DNA of 64,000 nucleotides from Pseudorhodobacter antarcticus (GTDB taxonomy: Bacteria > Pseudomonadota > Alphaproteobacteria > Rhodobacterales > Rhodobacteraceae). The stretch covers positions 90,928 through 154,927 of the forward strand of contig CAMAXX010000003.1 in NCBI GenBank assembly GCA_945862435.1, written 5' to 3'. Position 1 is the first letter of the stretch. Every line of letters starts with the position of its first letter. Shown piece after piece: positions 1 through 9,843 of this stretch. The position numbers and the translations under genes were made by a program. The notes beneath the pieces are model-generated. The model saw nothing but the letters and a program-made list of their open reading frames with translations, was not told the DNA's origin and ran no database searches.

Positions 1-135
1 TTCAAAGCCAACGGAAATTTCCATGAGGCAACCTTTACAATTTTCGGCAGAATCGGTGCAAAGGCGGCGGCTGTCAATCGCCGCTTATTGACAGCGCATT
101 GCCGCCCCGCCATTGGAAGGAAAAAGGGGGGCAAA

Positions 136-825
136 ATGGCCGATGACCGTTTGATTGTGGCGCTGGATGTGCCGAATATTGTGCAGGGCTTGCAAGTGGC
201 CGACGCGCTCGGTGACGCTGTTTCCTTTTATAAAATAGGGCTGCGTATGCTGACGGGCGGCGGGCTTGCGCTTGCCAATGAGCTAAAGGGAGAACGCGGC
301 AAGCGCATTTTTCTGGATATGAAGCTGTTTGATATTGGCGCAACTGTCGAAGCAGCCGTGCGCGGACTTTGCCAATATGATTTGGATTTCTTGACTGTTC
401 ACGGCGATCCGCAAGTTGTGCGCGCAGCGGGCGAGGGCAAACGCGGATCAAATCTGTCGATTTTGGCCGTGACGATTTTAACATCATTAGACCGCGCCGA
501 TTTGGACGCGAATATGATTGTGGCGGGCGATATTGCCGAAATTACGCTGGCCCGCGCTGCCCGCGCTCTGGAGGCCGGGGCAGATGGGGTTATTGCCAGC
601 CCGCAAGAGGCCGCCGCCATCCGCGCATTGCCGCAGGCCAAGGGCAAACTGATCGTTACCCCTGGGGTGCGCCCGGCGGGGGCCGATTCGGGCGATCAAA
701 AGCGGATTTCCACACCAAGGCAGGCGCTGGCGGATGGGGCCGATCATATTGTGGTGGGCCGCCCGATTTGGGCCGCAAAAGATATGCGCGCGGCGGCACA
801 GGCGATTCTGGCCGATATTGCCTGA
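136..825 (+). CDS. pyrF: Orotidine 5'-phosphate decarboxylase
   Basis: Decarboxylates OMP to UMP, the last step of de novo pyrimidine synthesis, in the cytoplasm. The 229-residue product has the normal bacterial length. It opens with the first beta strand and substrate-binding Asp (LIVALDVP, residues 6-13). The catalytic D-x-K-x-x-D tetrad motif is visible as DMKLFDIGATV (D61, K63, D66), and the phosphate-binding end reads TPGVRP and later VVGRPIW. I chose the ATG at 136 because a G-rich Shine-Dalgarno run sits just before it and the protein start fits the family. The reading frame stays open upstream to the window edge, but that part shows no family similarity. The next gene (dinB) follows in the same direction after 27 bases. 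Confidence 0.96.
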   Translation: MADDRLIVALDVPNIVQGLQVADALGDAVSFYKIGLRMLTGGGLALANELKGERGKRIFLDMKLFDIGATVEAAVRGLCQYDLDFLTVHGDPQVVRAAGEGKRGSNLSILAVTILTSLDRADLDANMIVAGDIAEITLARAARALEAGADGVIASPQEAAAIRALPQAKGKLIVTPGVRPAGADSGDQKRISTPRQALADGADHIVVGRPIWAAKDMRAAAQAILADIA

Positions 826-852
826 TCGGGCAACACGGCGCATAGTTGCACA

Positions 853-2121
853 ATGCCAGCCCTATGCCGCGATTGCCTGACCCAATTTGACGCGGGGGCA
901 AGATGCCCCAAGTGCCGCTCGCCCCGCGTGTTGGCGCACGGCGAGCTTTATGATTTATCCATCGCGCATATGGACTGCGATGCGTTTTATGCATCGGTCG
1001 AAAAGCGAGATAATCCCGAACTGCGCGACCAACCTGTGATTGTGGGCGGCGGTGCGCGCGGGGTGGTATCGACCTGCTGCTATATCGCGCGCATTCATGG
1101 GGTGCGATCCGCCATGCCGATGTTTCAGGCGCTAAAGCTGTGTCCGCAGGCTGTAGTGGTGAAGCCGCGCATGTCTGCCTATGTGGAAGCCAGCCGCGCC
1201 ATTCGCGCCATGATGGAGGAATTGACCCCCGCCATCGAACCGCTGTCTTTGGACGAAGCGTTTCTAGACCTAAGCGGCACCACCCGTCTGCACGGCGCGC
1301 CACCTGCGGTTATGCTGGCGGGTTTGGTGCAGCGCATGGAAAGCGAGTTGGGGCTGACAGGGTCAATCGGCCTGTCGCACAATAAATTTCTGGCAAAAAT
1401 CGCGTCAGACCTAGATAAACCTAAAGGGTTTTCGGTGATTGGGCAGGGCGAGACGGAAGCCTTTTTAATGCCAAAGCCAGTGAAAATAATTTGGGGTGTG
1501 GGCACGGCGACGCAGGCGCAGTTGGAACGTGCTGGCATTCGCACCATTGCCGATCTGCGGCGGTGGGAGCAGGTCGATCTGATGGGCCGCTTTGGCCAAA
1601 TGGGCACACGGCTGTATCATCTGGCGCGCGGGCAAGACGGGCGGAGCGTGCAGCGGGACGCGGTGGTGAAATCAATTAGCAAAGAAACCACATTTTACGA
1701 AGACACTGCCGATCTAGACCTTTTGGATGGCCATATTTGGCGGCTGGCAACGCAAGTATCCGATACAGCCAAGGCCAAAGGATTTGGCGGAAAGACCGTC
1801 ACACTAAAGCTGAAACGGAGCGATTTTTCGGCCTTGTCGCGGCGGGTAACGTTGGAAGACCCGACGCAACTGGCCGACCGCGTCTATCGCACCGCCCGCG
1901 CCCTGTTTGATGTTTTGCAGGTACAAACGGCCGCAGGCTTTGGCCCGTTTCGGTTAATCGGCGTTGGGATTTCTGACCTATCGCCAGCCGATAGCGCCGA
2001 CCAATTAGGTGATTTGCTTGACCCAAACGCATCCAACCGCGCCGCTGCCGAACGCGCGAGTGATGCGATCCGCGCCCGCTTTGGCAAGGATGCCATCGTA
2101 AAAGGCCGCGCGCTGCGCTGA
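853..2121 (+). CDS. dinB: DNA polymerase IV (Y family) with N-terminal zinc ribbon
   Basis: Translesion DNA polymerase of the DinB/Pol IV branch. The palm motif IAHMDCDAFYASVE starts near residue 37 and the second catalytic acidic pair is in SLDEAFLDLSG. The thumb and little-finger part follows, including the helix-hairpin-helix segment (WGVGTATQAQLERAGI). The 422-residue protein is longer than E. coli DinB (351 residues) because it has an N-terminal CxxC...CxxC module (C5, C8, C18, C21), probably a small zinc ribbon. The ATG at 853 is needed to include these cysteines. It is same-strand and 27 bases downstream of pyrF. No LexA box was recognised in the short gap, so SOS control cannot be claimed. 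Confidence 0.93.
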   Translation: MPALCRDCLTQFDAGARCPKCRSPRVLAHGELYDLSIAHMDCDAFYASVEKRDNPELRDQPVIVGGGARGVVSTCCYIARIHGVRSAMPMFQALKLCPQAVVVKPRMSAYVEASRAIRAMMEELTPAIEPLSLDEAFLDLSGTTRLHGAPPAVMLAGLVQRMESELGLTGSIGLSHNKFLAKIASDLDKPKGFSVIGQGETEAFLMPKPVKIIWGVGTATQAQLERAGIRTIADLRRWEQVDLMGRFGQMGTRLYHLARGQDGRSVQRDAVVKSISKETTFYEDTADLDLLDGHIWRLATQVSDTAKAKGFGGKTVTLKLKRSDFSALSRRVTLEDPTQLADRVYRTARALFDVLQVQTAAGFGPFRLIGVGISDLSPADSADQLGDLLDPNASNRAAAERASDAIRARFGKDAIVKGRALR

Positions 2122-2976
2122 TTATTCGGCCGCCAGTGATTGGGTGGGGGCTAATCGCGCAGTGATCTGGGCCAGCGCCGCAGTGACTTTGGCCGCAAAT
2201 GCGGCAAAATGCGGCAGGGGCGCAACCTGCGCCTCATCCATATACAACCCGCGCGAGATTTCGATTTGCACCACATGCTTACTCGCAAAAGGCCGCCCAT
2301 AATGCTGGGCGATGTAGGCCCCCGCAAAAGGGCTGTTGCGCGCAACGCGCAGGTCCTGCGCCACAAAGGCGGCTTCAATTTCAGCAATAATATGGTTCGA
2401 AGCGGACGCTCCGTGCCGATCGCCCAGCACAACATCGGCGGGGCGTTGGTGGGCGCGCAGCATCGGCGCAGCTTCGCTGGGCATGGAATGCATATCCAGC
2501 AAAATTGCCATTCCAAAACGGGCCGCGGTATCATCCATCAGCCCGCGCAGGGCGGCGTGATAGGGGCGCCAATGGGTGTCAATGCGCGCCTCTGCCTCGG
2601 CCAGCGGCAGTTTGCCACTGTAAATTGCCCGCCCGCCCGCCACCACGCGCGGAATAACACCAAGCCCTGATGCAATGCGCGGATTGCTATCAATGCGCCG
2701 CGCGCCTTCTATCAGGGCTGGGTCAAATTCGTCAGATGCGCGGTTTAGGTCAACATAGGCGCGCGGCACATGCGCCAAAAGCAATGGCGCACCCAAAAGC
2801 GGGCTGGCCGCGACTAAATCATCTACAAACGCATCTTCGGATGATCGAACGGCCACCATATCCAAAACGGATTGGCGCAAAAATGCGGGTGGATAGGCCC
2901 GCCCCGAATGTGGTGAAGAAATCACCACAGGGCAAGTTTGCACATCGGGCCGAATGATCTGAAAAGACGCGGTCAC
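2122..2976 (-). CDS. N-formylglutamate amidohydrolase family protein
   Basis: Predicted zinc-dependent hydrolase of the N-formylglutamate amidohydrolase (HutG/FGase) family, which releases formate from N-formyl-glutamate or related N-acyl amino acids. Family signs are SSPHSGRAYP near residue 20, a conserved SSEDAFVDDL segment, and VDLNR near residue 75. I chose the GTG at 2976 (284 residues) rather than the upstream ATG at 3063 because an ACGGAG Shine-Dalgarno lies six bases before it and the extra upstream residues are basic and unlike the family. It is convergent with dinB, with the two stop codons adjacent. No other hut genes are nearby, so the substrate is not settled by context. Confidence 0.85.
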   Translation of the reverse strand: MTASFQIIRPDVQTCPVVISSPHSGRAYPPAFLRQSVLDMVAVRSSEDAFVDDLVAASPLLGAPLLLAHVPRAYVDLNRASDEFDPALIEGARRIDSNPRIASGLGVIPRVVAGGRAIYSGKLPLAEAEARIDTHWRPYHAALRGLMDDTAARFGMAILLDMHSMPSEAAPMLRAHQRPADVVLGDRHGASASNHIIAEIEAAFVAQDLRVARNSPFAGAYIAQHYGRPFASKHVVQIEISRGLYMDEAQVAPLPHFAAFAAKVTAALAQITARLAPTQSLAAE

Positions 2977-3127
2977 GAAAAACTCCGTTAGACTTACAGA
3001 ATATAATGAAAGATATCGGCAGCGATACCCCTTGATCCGCCGCGCCCTTATGTTTATAGCCACGCAACCGATATACCAGCACCGTCTTATGGCGAATCTG
3101 ATCTATGGGAAGGCCAATGCTAAAAGT

Positions 3128-3202
3128 GGGCGGTTAGCTCAGCGGTAGAGCACTACGTTGACATCGTAGTGGCCACTGGTTCGATCCCAGTACCGCCCAC
3201 CA
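3128..3202 (+). tRNA. tRNA-Val (anticodon GAC)
   Basis: Cloverleaf with a seven-base acceptor stem GGGCGGT/ACCGCCC, a D arm (GCTC...GAGC), an anticodon stem CTACG/CGTAG enclosing the loop TTGACAT (anticodon GAC), a T arm with the TTCGATC loop, discriminator A and an encoded CCA. It sits alone ahead of rpmJ. Confidence 0.97.
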
Positions 3203-3265
3203 TTCACTCCCCGAAAGGGGCACTTAACTGTGGCGCGCAAGCGCCGCGATGTACAGGAGACAGCC

Positions 3266-3391
3266 ATGAAGGTTGCAAACTCGCTCCGCTCGCTGAAAAC
3301 GCGTCATCGCGATTGCCAAGTCGTGCGCCGCAAAGGCCGCGTCTATGTAATCAACAAGACGCAAAAGCGTTATAAGGCACGTCAGGGTTGA
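3266..3391 (+). CDS. rpmJ: 50S ribosomal protein L36
   Basis: Forty-one-residue basic protein beginning [17 protein letters not shown] and ending KRYKARQG, typical of the longer L36 form of alphaproteobacteria. An AGGAG Shine-Dalgarno lies eight bases before the ATG. It is a standalone gene followed by a hairpin with a T run. Only one C (the Cys of RDCQ) of the four-ligand zinc ribbon of classical L36 is present, as in the C-minus paralogue type. Confidence 0.93.
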   Translation: MKVANSLRSLKTRHRDCQVVRRKGRVYVINKTQKRYKARQG

Positions 3392-3428
3392 TCCCCGATA
3401 TGGCCTGCGCGCAGCAGCATAAATAGGT

Positions 3429-3461
3429 CGCCAAGGGAAACCTTCGGCGGCTTTTTTATTT
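3429..3461 (+). terminator. Rho-independent terminator after rpmJ
   Basis: The arms TCGCCAAGG and CCTTCGGCGG pair around a GAAA loop with one bulged C, followed by a run of T residues. It lies directly downstream of rpmJ and just before the GST start. Confidence 0.75.
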
Positions 3462-3472
3462 TTAGGATTGCC

Positions 3473-4087
3473 ATGAAACTTTACACATCTCCAACGACGC
3501 CTTTTGGCCGCAAAATCGCGGTGCTGCTGCACGAGTCCGATTTGCTGGGGCTGGTTGGCGTGGAAATGGTCGCAGGCACGCCGCTGGATACAGGCAGCCT
3601 GCCCGTGGTGCATAACCCACTTGGCAAAATTCCTGTGCTGGTGCTGGCGGACGGCACGGCGATATACGACAGCCGCGTTATTTCGCGGTTTTTGGACGAT
3701 CATTTCAGCCTTCGCGTCTATCCAACGGGGGCGGCGCTGTGGCCCGCCTTGGCGCGGGAAGCCGCGATTGATGGCATCATTGAGGCTGCTGTGTCGATGG
3801 CTTACGAAGTGCGCCTGCGCCCTGAAAACCTGCGCTTTGCCCCGTGGGTCGATGGGCAATGGGTCAAAATCACCCGCGCTCTGGATATGTTCGAAGCGGC
3901 CCCGCCGCCCAACACGTCTGCTGCGGGCGACATCAACATGGAACACATCGCCCTCGCCTGCGCGCTGGCCTATCTGGACTTTCGCCACGATGCGCGAGGC
4001 TGGCGGGATGGGCGCCCAAGATTGTCGGCGTGGCAGGCAGAGATGGCAGGGCGCGAAAGCATGCAGCAGACGCAGCCGCAAGCCTAG
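3473..4087 (+). CDS. Glutathione S-transferase family protein
   Basis: Cytoplasmic GST-fold protein of 204 residues. The N-terminal thioredoxin-like domain starts MKLYTSPTTPFGRK. The cis-proline segment is GKIPVLVL (P54) and the glutathione gamma-glutamyl binding Asp-Ser follows at D66-S67 (IYDSRVI). The C-terminal part is helical, with a conserved LACALAYLDFRH segment. The position normally taken by catalytic Ser/Cys carries S6/T8-T9, so the catalytic class cannot be fixed. It stands between the rpmJ terminator and the R-M gene; the substrate is unknown. Confidence 0.85.
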   Translation: MKLYTSPTTPFGRKIAVLLHESDLLGLVGVEMVAGTPLDTGSLPVVHNPLGKIPVLVLADGTAIYDSRVISRFLDDHFSLRVYPTGAALWPALAREAAIDGIIEAAVSMAYEVRLRPENLRFAPWVDGQWVKITRALDMFEAAPPPNTSAAGDINMEHIALACALAYLDFRHDARGWRDGRPRLSAWQAEMAGRESMQQTQPQA

Positions 4088-4108
4088 GCTTGCACCGATT
4101 CCCGCACC

Positions 4109-6944
4109 ATGCAACAACTTACGCATGAGGTTATCGCCCAACTAACTGCGTTCGCGCGCCCATGCTTTTGTTGCATCCCACAAAGGGGATAGCGACGAGA
4201 ACAAGCATACCCAGACCTTTTGGAATGACTTTTTCTTTGACATCTTCGGCGTCAAACGCACCCGAGTCGCCGTTTACGAAAAATCGGTTGACAAGATCAA
4301 AGGCGCGAAGGGGCGCATTGATTTGTTCTGGCCTGGCGAGCTGTTGTTCGAACAAAAATCCCATGGCCGCGATTTGCTGGGCGCGCGGATTCAGGCGCTG
4401 GATTATACCCACGGCCTGACCGATACCGAAATGCCAAAGCGCATACTGTCTTGCGATTTCAAGACGTGGGAATTGTTGGACCTATCGACCGACCAAATCA
4501 CCGCCTTTACCCTAGAAGAACTGCCCAAACACATCGACCTGTTCGGCTTTGTTCTCGGCCGTCAAACGCGGGTTTACAAGGACCAAGACCCCGTGAACAT
4601 CAAGGCGTCCGAACTTGTGGGCGTGTTGCACTATCAGCTGTTGGCCAGCGGGTATCGCGGGCATAAGCTGGAGGTGTTCCTAACCCGCATTGTGTTTTGC
4701 CTGTTTGCCGATGATACGGGCATTTTTGAACCCCGCGATATTTTGTGGGATTTTCTGGAAACCCGCACCGCGCCCGACGGCTCTGACCTTGGCATGAAAC
4801 TGGCCAAGCTGTTCGAGGTGCTGAATACCCCCGAATCCGATCGTCAAACCGCCCTAGACCCCGACCTTGCCCGCTTTCCCTATGTCAACGGGCATTTGTT
4901 TGCCGAAATCTTCCCGACCCCCGATTTCGATACCCATATGCGCGCGGCCCTGCTGAACGCCTGCCGTTTTGATTGGACACCAATTTCCCCCGCCATTTTC
5001 GGCAGCCTTTTCCAATCGGTGATGGACGCGGGCGAACGGCGGCGCGCGGGGGCGCATTACACCACGGAAAAGAACATCCTAAAACTGATCGGCCCGCTGT
5101 TTATGGATGATCTGCACGCCGAATTTGCCGCCCTGAAGGCCCGCCGTTCGGGGCGTGATGCGGCCTTGCGCAAATTCCATGACAAACTGGCAAGCCTGAC
5201 CTTTTTCGACCCCGCCTGCGGGGCAGGCAATTTTCTGATTATTGCGTATCGAGAGGTGAGAAAACTAGAACACCAACTTATCATGGAGCTTTACGGCGCA
5301 CAGTTCAAACGGGACAACTATTCCTCATCGGATTATGTTTTCAACGTTGCTTCCCTATGCAAGGTGGATGTGGATCAGTTCTACGGTATTGAAATTTCAG
5401 AATTTCCTGCGCGCATCGCTGAATCGGCCATGTGGATGATGGATCATCTGATGAACCGCGAATTGTCGGATATGATCTTTAACCCCTATGTCCGTATCCC
5501 CTTGCGCAAAAGCCCCACCATCTATCACGGTGACGCGCTGAATGTGGACTGGGCCACCATCCTCCCGCCCGCGCGGTGTGCTTACGTTCTGGGCAACCCG
5601 CCGTTTAGAGGGGCGAAGTTTCAGTCTGAAAACCAGCGCAAGCAGGTGCGCGAATTGGCCAATTTGGGCAAATCGGGCGGCACGTTGGATTATGTTTGCG
5701 CGTGGTTCATCAAGGCGGGTGCCTATATTCAGGATCACACCCGCATTGCCTTTGTGTCCACCAATTCCATCACCCAAGGCGAACAGGTGGCGCAGCTTTG
5801 GCCGCTGCTGTTTGACCATTACCATTTGGAAATAGCCTTTGCGCACCGCACCTTTGAATGGGGGTCAGACGCGCGGGGCAAGGCGCATGTGCATGTGGTG
5901 ATTCTGGGGCTGGCCCGCGAAGTCGGGGCGGAAAGGCGTTTGTTCAGCTATCCCACAGTCAAGGCCGAACCTGTCGAGACGCGGCACAAGGCGATATCGC
6001 CCTATTTGTTTGATGCAGGGGCGTTGAGCAATCCGCAAATGGTTGTGCTTAGGACAGATCAGACAATCAACGGCCTGCCTGATGTTCGTTTTGGTAGTCA
6101 ACCAATCGACGGGGGATTTTACCTTTTTGATGAATCAGAAAAAGAAGTGTTCCTTGCAGTAGAACCTAATGCCGAACAGCTTTTTCGTCCGTTTGTAGGT
6201 TCACGGGAGTATATAAACGGAGAAAAGCGTTGGGTTTTATACTTGGCAGACGCAAAACCTAAAGAGATAAGGAACCTTCGCAAAGTCAAAGAACGTATTG
6301 CAAGCGTTCGGAAATTTAGGCTTCAAAGCAAAAGGCCAGTTACAAACGATCTTGCAAAAACACCTACGCTATTTGCATTTTCTACCGTTCCAAAGGCGAA
6401 TTTCTTGGTAATCCCCGAAGTCAGTTCAGAACGCCGCGAATATGTGCCAATTGGCTGGTTGTCTGCCCCAACCATCCCCAGTAATCTTGTGCGCGTTGTC
6501 GAAAACGCCACCCTTACCGATTCCGCCCTTCTCACCTCTACCATGCACATGTCATGGCTGCGCCATATCGGCGGGCGGCTGGAACCGCGCTATCGATATT
6601 CCATCGGCCTTGTCTACAACACCTTCCCCCTTCCCCCCACCGCCAACCTGTCCAAACTGGACCCCCTCGCGCAGGCCATCCTAGATGCCCGCGCGGCACA
6701 TCCCTCGGCCACTTTGGCCGATCTATACGACCCCGATCTAATGCCCCCCAATCTGCGCGCCGCCCATACTGCGCTAGATAGGGCAGTTGATAAACTCTAC
6801 CGCCCCGCAGGCTTTGCCATCGACCGCGAGCGGGTGGAACATCTGTTCGCCCTGTACGAACAAATGCAGGCCCCGCTGCTGGCCAAACCCAAGGGCCGGC
6901 GCGCTAAACCTCTGAAAGCGGCGTCAATTTCAAGTAAACCTTAA
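4109..6944 (+). CDS. MmeI-like type IIL restriction-modification protein, apparent N-terminal frameshift
   Basis: Large protein resembling the MmeI family, in which one chain carries nuclease, adenine-N6 methyltransferase and target-recognition parts. The order visible is: an N-terminal nuclease domain with D-x9-E-x-K (ID at 4317-4322, then EQKS), a helical spacer, a methyltransferase core with motif I FDPACGAGNFLI (about 5208-5238) and motif IV LGNPPF (about 5590), a TRD-like region and a helical C-terminus. The frame containing all this opens only at 4146, and its first recognised start codon (TTG, 4323) lies just after the catalytic Asp. The family-like start MQQLTHEVIAQLTAFA begins at ATG 4109 in another frame, and the two join near 4153-4160. 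So either a real frameshift or a sequencing error separates the start from the rest. No separate endonuclease gene is nearby, as expected for this fused family. Calling it active is not safe. Confidence 0.8.
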
Positions 6945-7104
6945 GCAAAAATCCAGCCCTCCGCCCCCTGCGCTGCTTTGTCCGCTGGACGGGGGCGCAA
7001 ACTGTGGTTAAAAGCGCCGCAAAAGGCAAGGATATGCCCACGCCTGTTTTTTCTATCGATCAGCTATGCCGTTGTTTTGCGGCATTTCAAAGGGAGAGGG
7101 ACGC

Positions 7105-7665
7105 ATGTCTCACGCAGATGATACCGCAGGATCGCGCCGCGATTTTTTGTATTACAGCACTGCTGGCGTAGGCGCAGTTGCAACCGGCGCTGCGATTTGG
7201 CCGCTGATAAACCAAATGAACCCGTCGGCGGACACCCGCGCGCTGGCGTCGATCTTGGTCGATATTTCGGGCGTTGAGGTGGGGGCGCAGTTGACGGTGA
7301 AATGGCGCGGTAAGCCCGTGTTTATTCGCCGCCGCACGCCCGAAGAAATTACCGCCGCGCGCGACACCGCCCTGACGGATCTGGTGGATGGTTTTGCCGA
7401 AAACGCCAACAAACCAGAGGCTGACGCATCGGACGCCAACCGCACCTTGGATGAGGCGGGCGAATGGCTGGTGATGATCGGCGTTTGCACCCATTTGGGC
7501 TGTGTTCCTATCGGAGATGCTGCGGGCGATTTCGGCGGCTGGTTCTGCCCGTGCCACGGCAGCCATTACGATACCGCAGGCCGCATCCGCAAAGGGCCCG
7601 CGCCGCGCAATCTGCCAGTGCCAGTTGCCGCGTTCCTAGACGAAACAACCATCAAGCTTGGGTAA
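7105..7665 (+). CDS. petA: Ubiquinol-cytochrome c reductase Rieske iron-sulfur subunit
   Basis: Rieske 2Fe-2S subunit of the cytochrome bc1 complex, which takes electrons from ubiquinol and passes them to cytochrome c1. The 186-residue protein has a twin-arginine motif (SRRDFLYY, residues 10-17) followed by a single membrane anchor. The two cluster-binding boxes are CTHLGC and CPCHGSHY. I chose the ATG at 7105 because a GGGAGAGGG Shine-Dalgarno precedes it and the Tat motif then sits near the N-terminus. It is first in the operon; petB begins ten bases after its stop. Confidence 0.97.
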   Translation: MSHADDTAGSRRDFLYYSTAGVGAVATGAAIWPLINQMNPSADTRALASILVDISGVEVGAQLTVKWRGKPVFIRRRTPEEITAARDTALTDLVDGFAENANKPEADASDANRTLDEAGEWLVMIGVCTHLGCVPIGDAAGDFGGWFCPCHGSHYDTAGRIRKGPAPRNLPVPVAAFLDETTIKLG

Positions 7666-7674
7666 GGATAGATT

Positions 7675-8988
7675 ATGGCTGGAATTCCCCACGACCATTA
7701 CGAGCCAAAGACGAACAGCCAAAAATGGCTGTATTCACGCCTGCCGATTGCGGGCCTTTTGTATGACACTTTGACGATACCCACCCCCAAAAACCTGAAT
7801 TGGATGTGGATTTGGGGCATCGTTCTGACGTTCTGTTTGGCGCTGCAAATCGTTACTGGCATTGTGCTTGCCATGCATTACACGCCGCATGTCGATATGG
7901 CCTTCGCCTCGGTTGAACACATCATGCGCGATGTGAACGGCGGCTACATGATCCGCTATTTGCATATGAATGGTGCGTCGCTGTTTTTCTTTGCAGTCTA
8001 TCTGCACATTTTCCGCGGACTTTTTTACGGCAGCTACAAAGCCCCACGCGAAGTGACTTGGATCATCGGCATGATCATTTACCTGTTGATGATGGCGACC
8101 GGCTTTATGGGCTATGTTTTGCCATGGGGCCAAATGTCGTTCTGGGGCGCTACGGTTATCACTGGTCTGTTTGGCGCAATTCCTGGCATTGGCGAAAGCT
8201 TGCAAACGCTGCTGCTCGGAGGGCCTGCGGTCGACAACGCCACACTTAACCGTTTCTTCAGCTTGCATTACCTGTTGCCATTTGTGATCGCCGCCTTGGT
8301 TGGCCTGCATATCTGGGCCTTTCACACCACGGGCAACAACAACCCAACAGGCGTTGAAGTGCGCCGTACGTCCAAGGCGGATGCTGCCAAAGATACTGTG
8401 CCATTCTGGCCTTACTACGTGATTAAGGATCTGTTTGCGCTGGGCCTACTTTTGGCGGTGTTCTTTGCGGTGGTTGGTTTTATGCCAGACTTCCTTGGCC
8501 ACCCAGACAATTATGTCCAAGCCAACCCGCTGGTGACGCCAGCGCATATCGTACCTGAATGGTATTTCTTGCCCTTCTATGCCGTGTTGCGCGCATTTAC
8601 GGCTGACGTATGGTTGGTGCAACTGGTTGAATTTGTGTCCTTTGGCATTGTTGATGCAAAATTCTTCGGCGTGGTTGCCATGTTCGGCGCAATTGCCGTA
8701 ATGGCGATGGCGCCGTGGTTGGACACTTCTTCGGTTCGCTCTGGCCGCTATCGGCCCAAGTTCAAGGCATGGTTCGCGCTGCTGGTTATCGACTTTGTGG
8801 TGCTGATGTGGGTGGGAAGCCAACCCGCGAATGAGTTGAACGGCTGGATCTCGCTGATCGCGACAACGTATTGGTTCGCTTACTTCTTGGTAGTGTTGCC
8901 GCTGCTGGGTCTGTTTGAAAAGCCACTGCCAACCCCCGCCACAATTGAAGAAGACTTCAATTCGCACTACGCCGCACCGGCTGAGTGA
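7675..8988 (+). CDS. petB: Cytochrome b of the bc1 complex
   Basis: Membrane core subunit carrying the two b hemes and the Qo and Qi sites. It has 437 residues and multiple hydrophobic helices. Visible landmarks are the paired heme-ligand histidines on helices II and IV ([13 protein letters not shown], and SLHYLLPF with [10 protein letters not shown]), the [14 protein letters not shown] segment of the Qo region and the PEWYF motif ([16 protein letters not shown]). It lies between petA and petC, completing the usual three-gene fbc order. Confidence 0.98.
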   Translation: MAGIPHDHYEPKTNSQKWLYSRLPIAGLLYDTLTIPTPKNLNWMWIWGIVLTFCLALQIVTGIVLAMHYTPHVDMAFASVEHIMRDVNGGYMIRYLHMNGASLFFFAVYLHIFRGLFYGSYKAPREVTWIIGMIIYLLMMATGFMGYVLPWGQMSFWGATVITGLFGAIPGIGESLQTLLLGGPAVDNATLNRFFSLHYLLPFVIAALVGLHIWAFHTTGNNNPTGVEVRRTSKADAAKDTVPFWPYYVIKDLFALGLLLAVFFAVVGFMPDFLGHPDNYVQANPLVTPAHIVPEWYFLPFYAVLRAFTADVWLVQLVEFVSFGIVDAKFFGVVAMFGAIAVMAMAPWLDTSSVRSGRYRPKFKAWFALLVIDFVVLMWVGSQPANELNGWISLIATTYWFAYFLVVLPLLGLFEKPLPTPATIEEDFNSHYAAPAE

Positions 8989-9007
8989 CAGAAAGGAACT
9001 GACTGAG

Positions 9008-9796
9008 ATGTTTCGTAAAATCGCAATCAGCGCTGTTGCGGCACTGGCAATTTCCACGGGTGCGGCCTTTGCTGCGGTCGAAGAGGTTCATATCGACAAT
9101 GTCGACTTTAGCTTTCAAGGCCCGTTCGGCACCTTTGACCAAATGCAGTTACAACGCGGCCTGCAAGTGTTCACCGAAGTTTGCTCGGCATGCCATGGGT
9201 TAAAGTTTGTTCCGATCCGCACCTTGGCTGACGTGGGCGGCCCTATGCTGCCCGAAGACCAAGTGCGCGCTTATGCCAAAAACTACTCCGTTGTCGATAA
9301 AGACACGGGTGAAGAGCGTGAGGCCGGTCCTTCGGATAAGTTCCCCGCAAACATTGGTGCAGGCGCACCAGACTTGTCTTTGATGGCCAAGGCACGCGCT
9401 GGATTTTCTGGGCCGTATGGCTTGGGCATCAACCAGTTTATCAAAGGTATGGGCGGCCCCGAATATATCGCTGCCCTGTTGCAAGGCTATACGGGCGAAG
9501 AAAAAACCGAAGCGGGTGTGACGTTGTATGAAAACAAGGCCTTTCCCGGTGGTTGGCTTGGCATGGTGCAGCCAATTTCGGACGATCAAGTGGCCTATGC
9601 CGATGGAACGCCTGCAACGGTTCAGCAAATGTCCGAAGACGTCGCGGCCTTTCTGATGTGGACGGCAGAACCTCACTTGATTGCCCGCAAAGAAGCTGGT
9701 TTTAAGGCCATCTTGCTGCTCACGTTGCTGTCTACCTTGCTGTATCTCACGAACAAGCGCATTTGGGCAGGCGTAAAAGGCCCGAAACAGGCGTAA
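9008..9796 (+). CDS. petC: Cytochrome c1 of the bc1 complex
   Basis: Periplasm-facing c-type cytochrome of the bc1 complex. The 262-residue precursor has a Sec signal peptide ending about AAFAA, the covalent heme site CSACH near residue 60, later conserved [10 protein letters not shown] and a C-terminal membrane anchor ([13 protein letters not shown]) followed by basic residues. The start at 9008 follows an AGGAACTGACTGAG stretch and gives a normal signal peptide. A strong terminator ends the operon right after it. Confidence 0.97.
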   Translation: MFRKIAISAVAALAISTGAAFAAVEEVHIDNVDFSFQGPFGTFDQMQLQRGLQVFTEVCSACHGLKFVPIRTLADVGGPMLPEDQVRAYAKNYSVVDKDTGEEREAGPSDKFPANIGAGAPDLSLMAKARAGFSGPYGLGINQFIKGMGGPEYIAALLQGYTGEEKTEAGVTLYENKAFPGGWLGMVQPISDDQVAYADGTPATVQQMSEDVAAFLMWTAEPHLIARKEAGFKAILLLTLLSTLLYLTNKRIWAGVKGPKQA

Positions 9797-9820
9797 AGCG
9801 CCCATAAGAAAAAAGAAAAT

Positions 9821-9843
9821 CCCGCAGCAATGCGGGTTTTTTT
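9821..9843 (+). terminator. Rho-independent terminator of petABC
   Basis: CCCGCA / TGCGGG hairpin with an AGCAA-centred loop followed by seven T residues. It slightly overlaps the stop codon of convergent thiQ. Confidence 0.9.

Noticed and set aside
1..135. Possible gene ends at the left edge: pyrF frame open to base 1 and a minus-strand ATG at 24
   Set aside because: Only a few codons are visible, without family resemblance. The TTGACAG / CTGTCAA inverted pair at 71-94 could hold divergent -35 boxes, but the -10 positions are poor.
3224..4141. 305-codon open frame antisense to rpmJ and the GST gene
   Set aside because: It spans two real genes and a terminator on the other strand and looks like a shadow frame.
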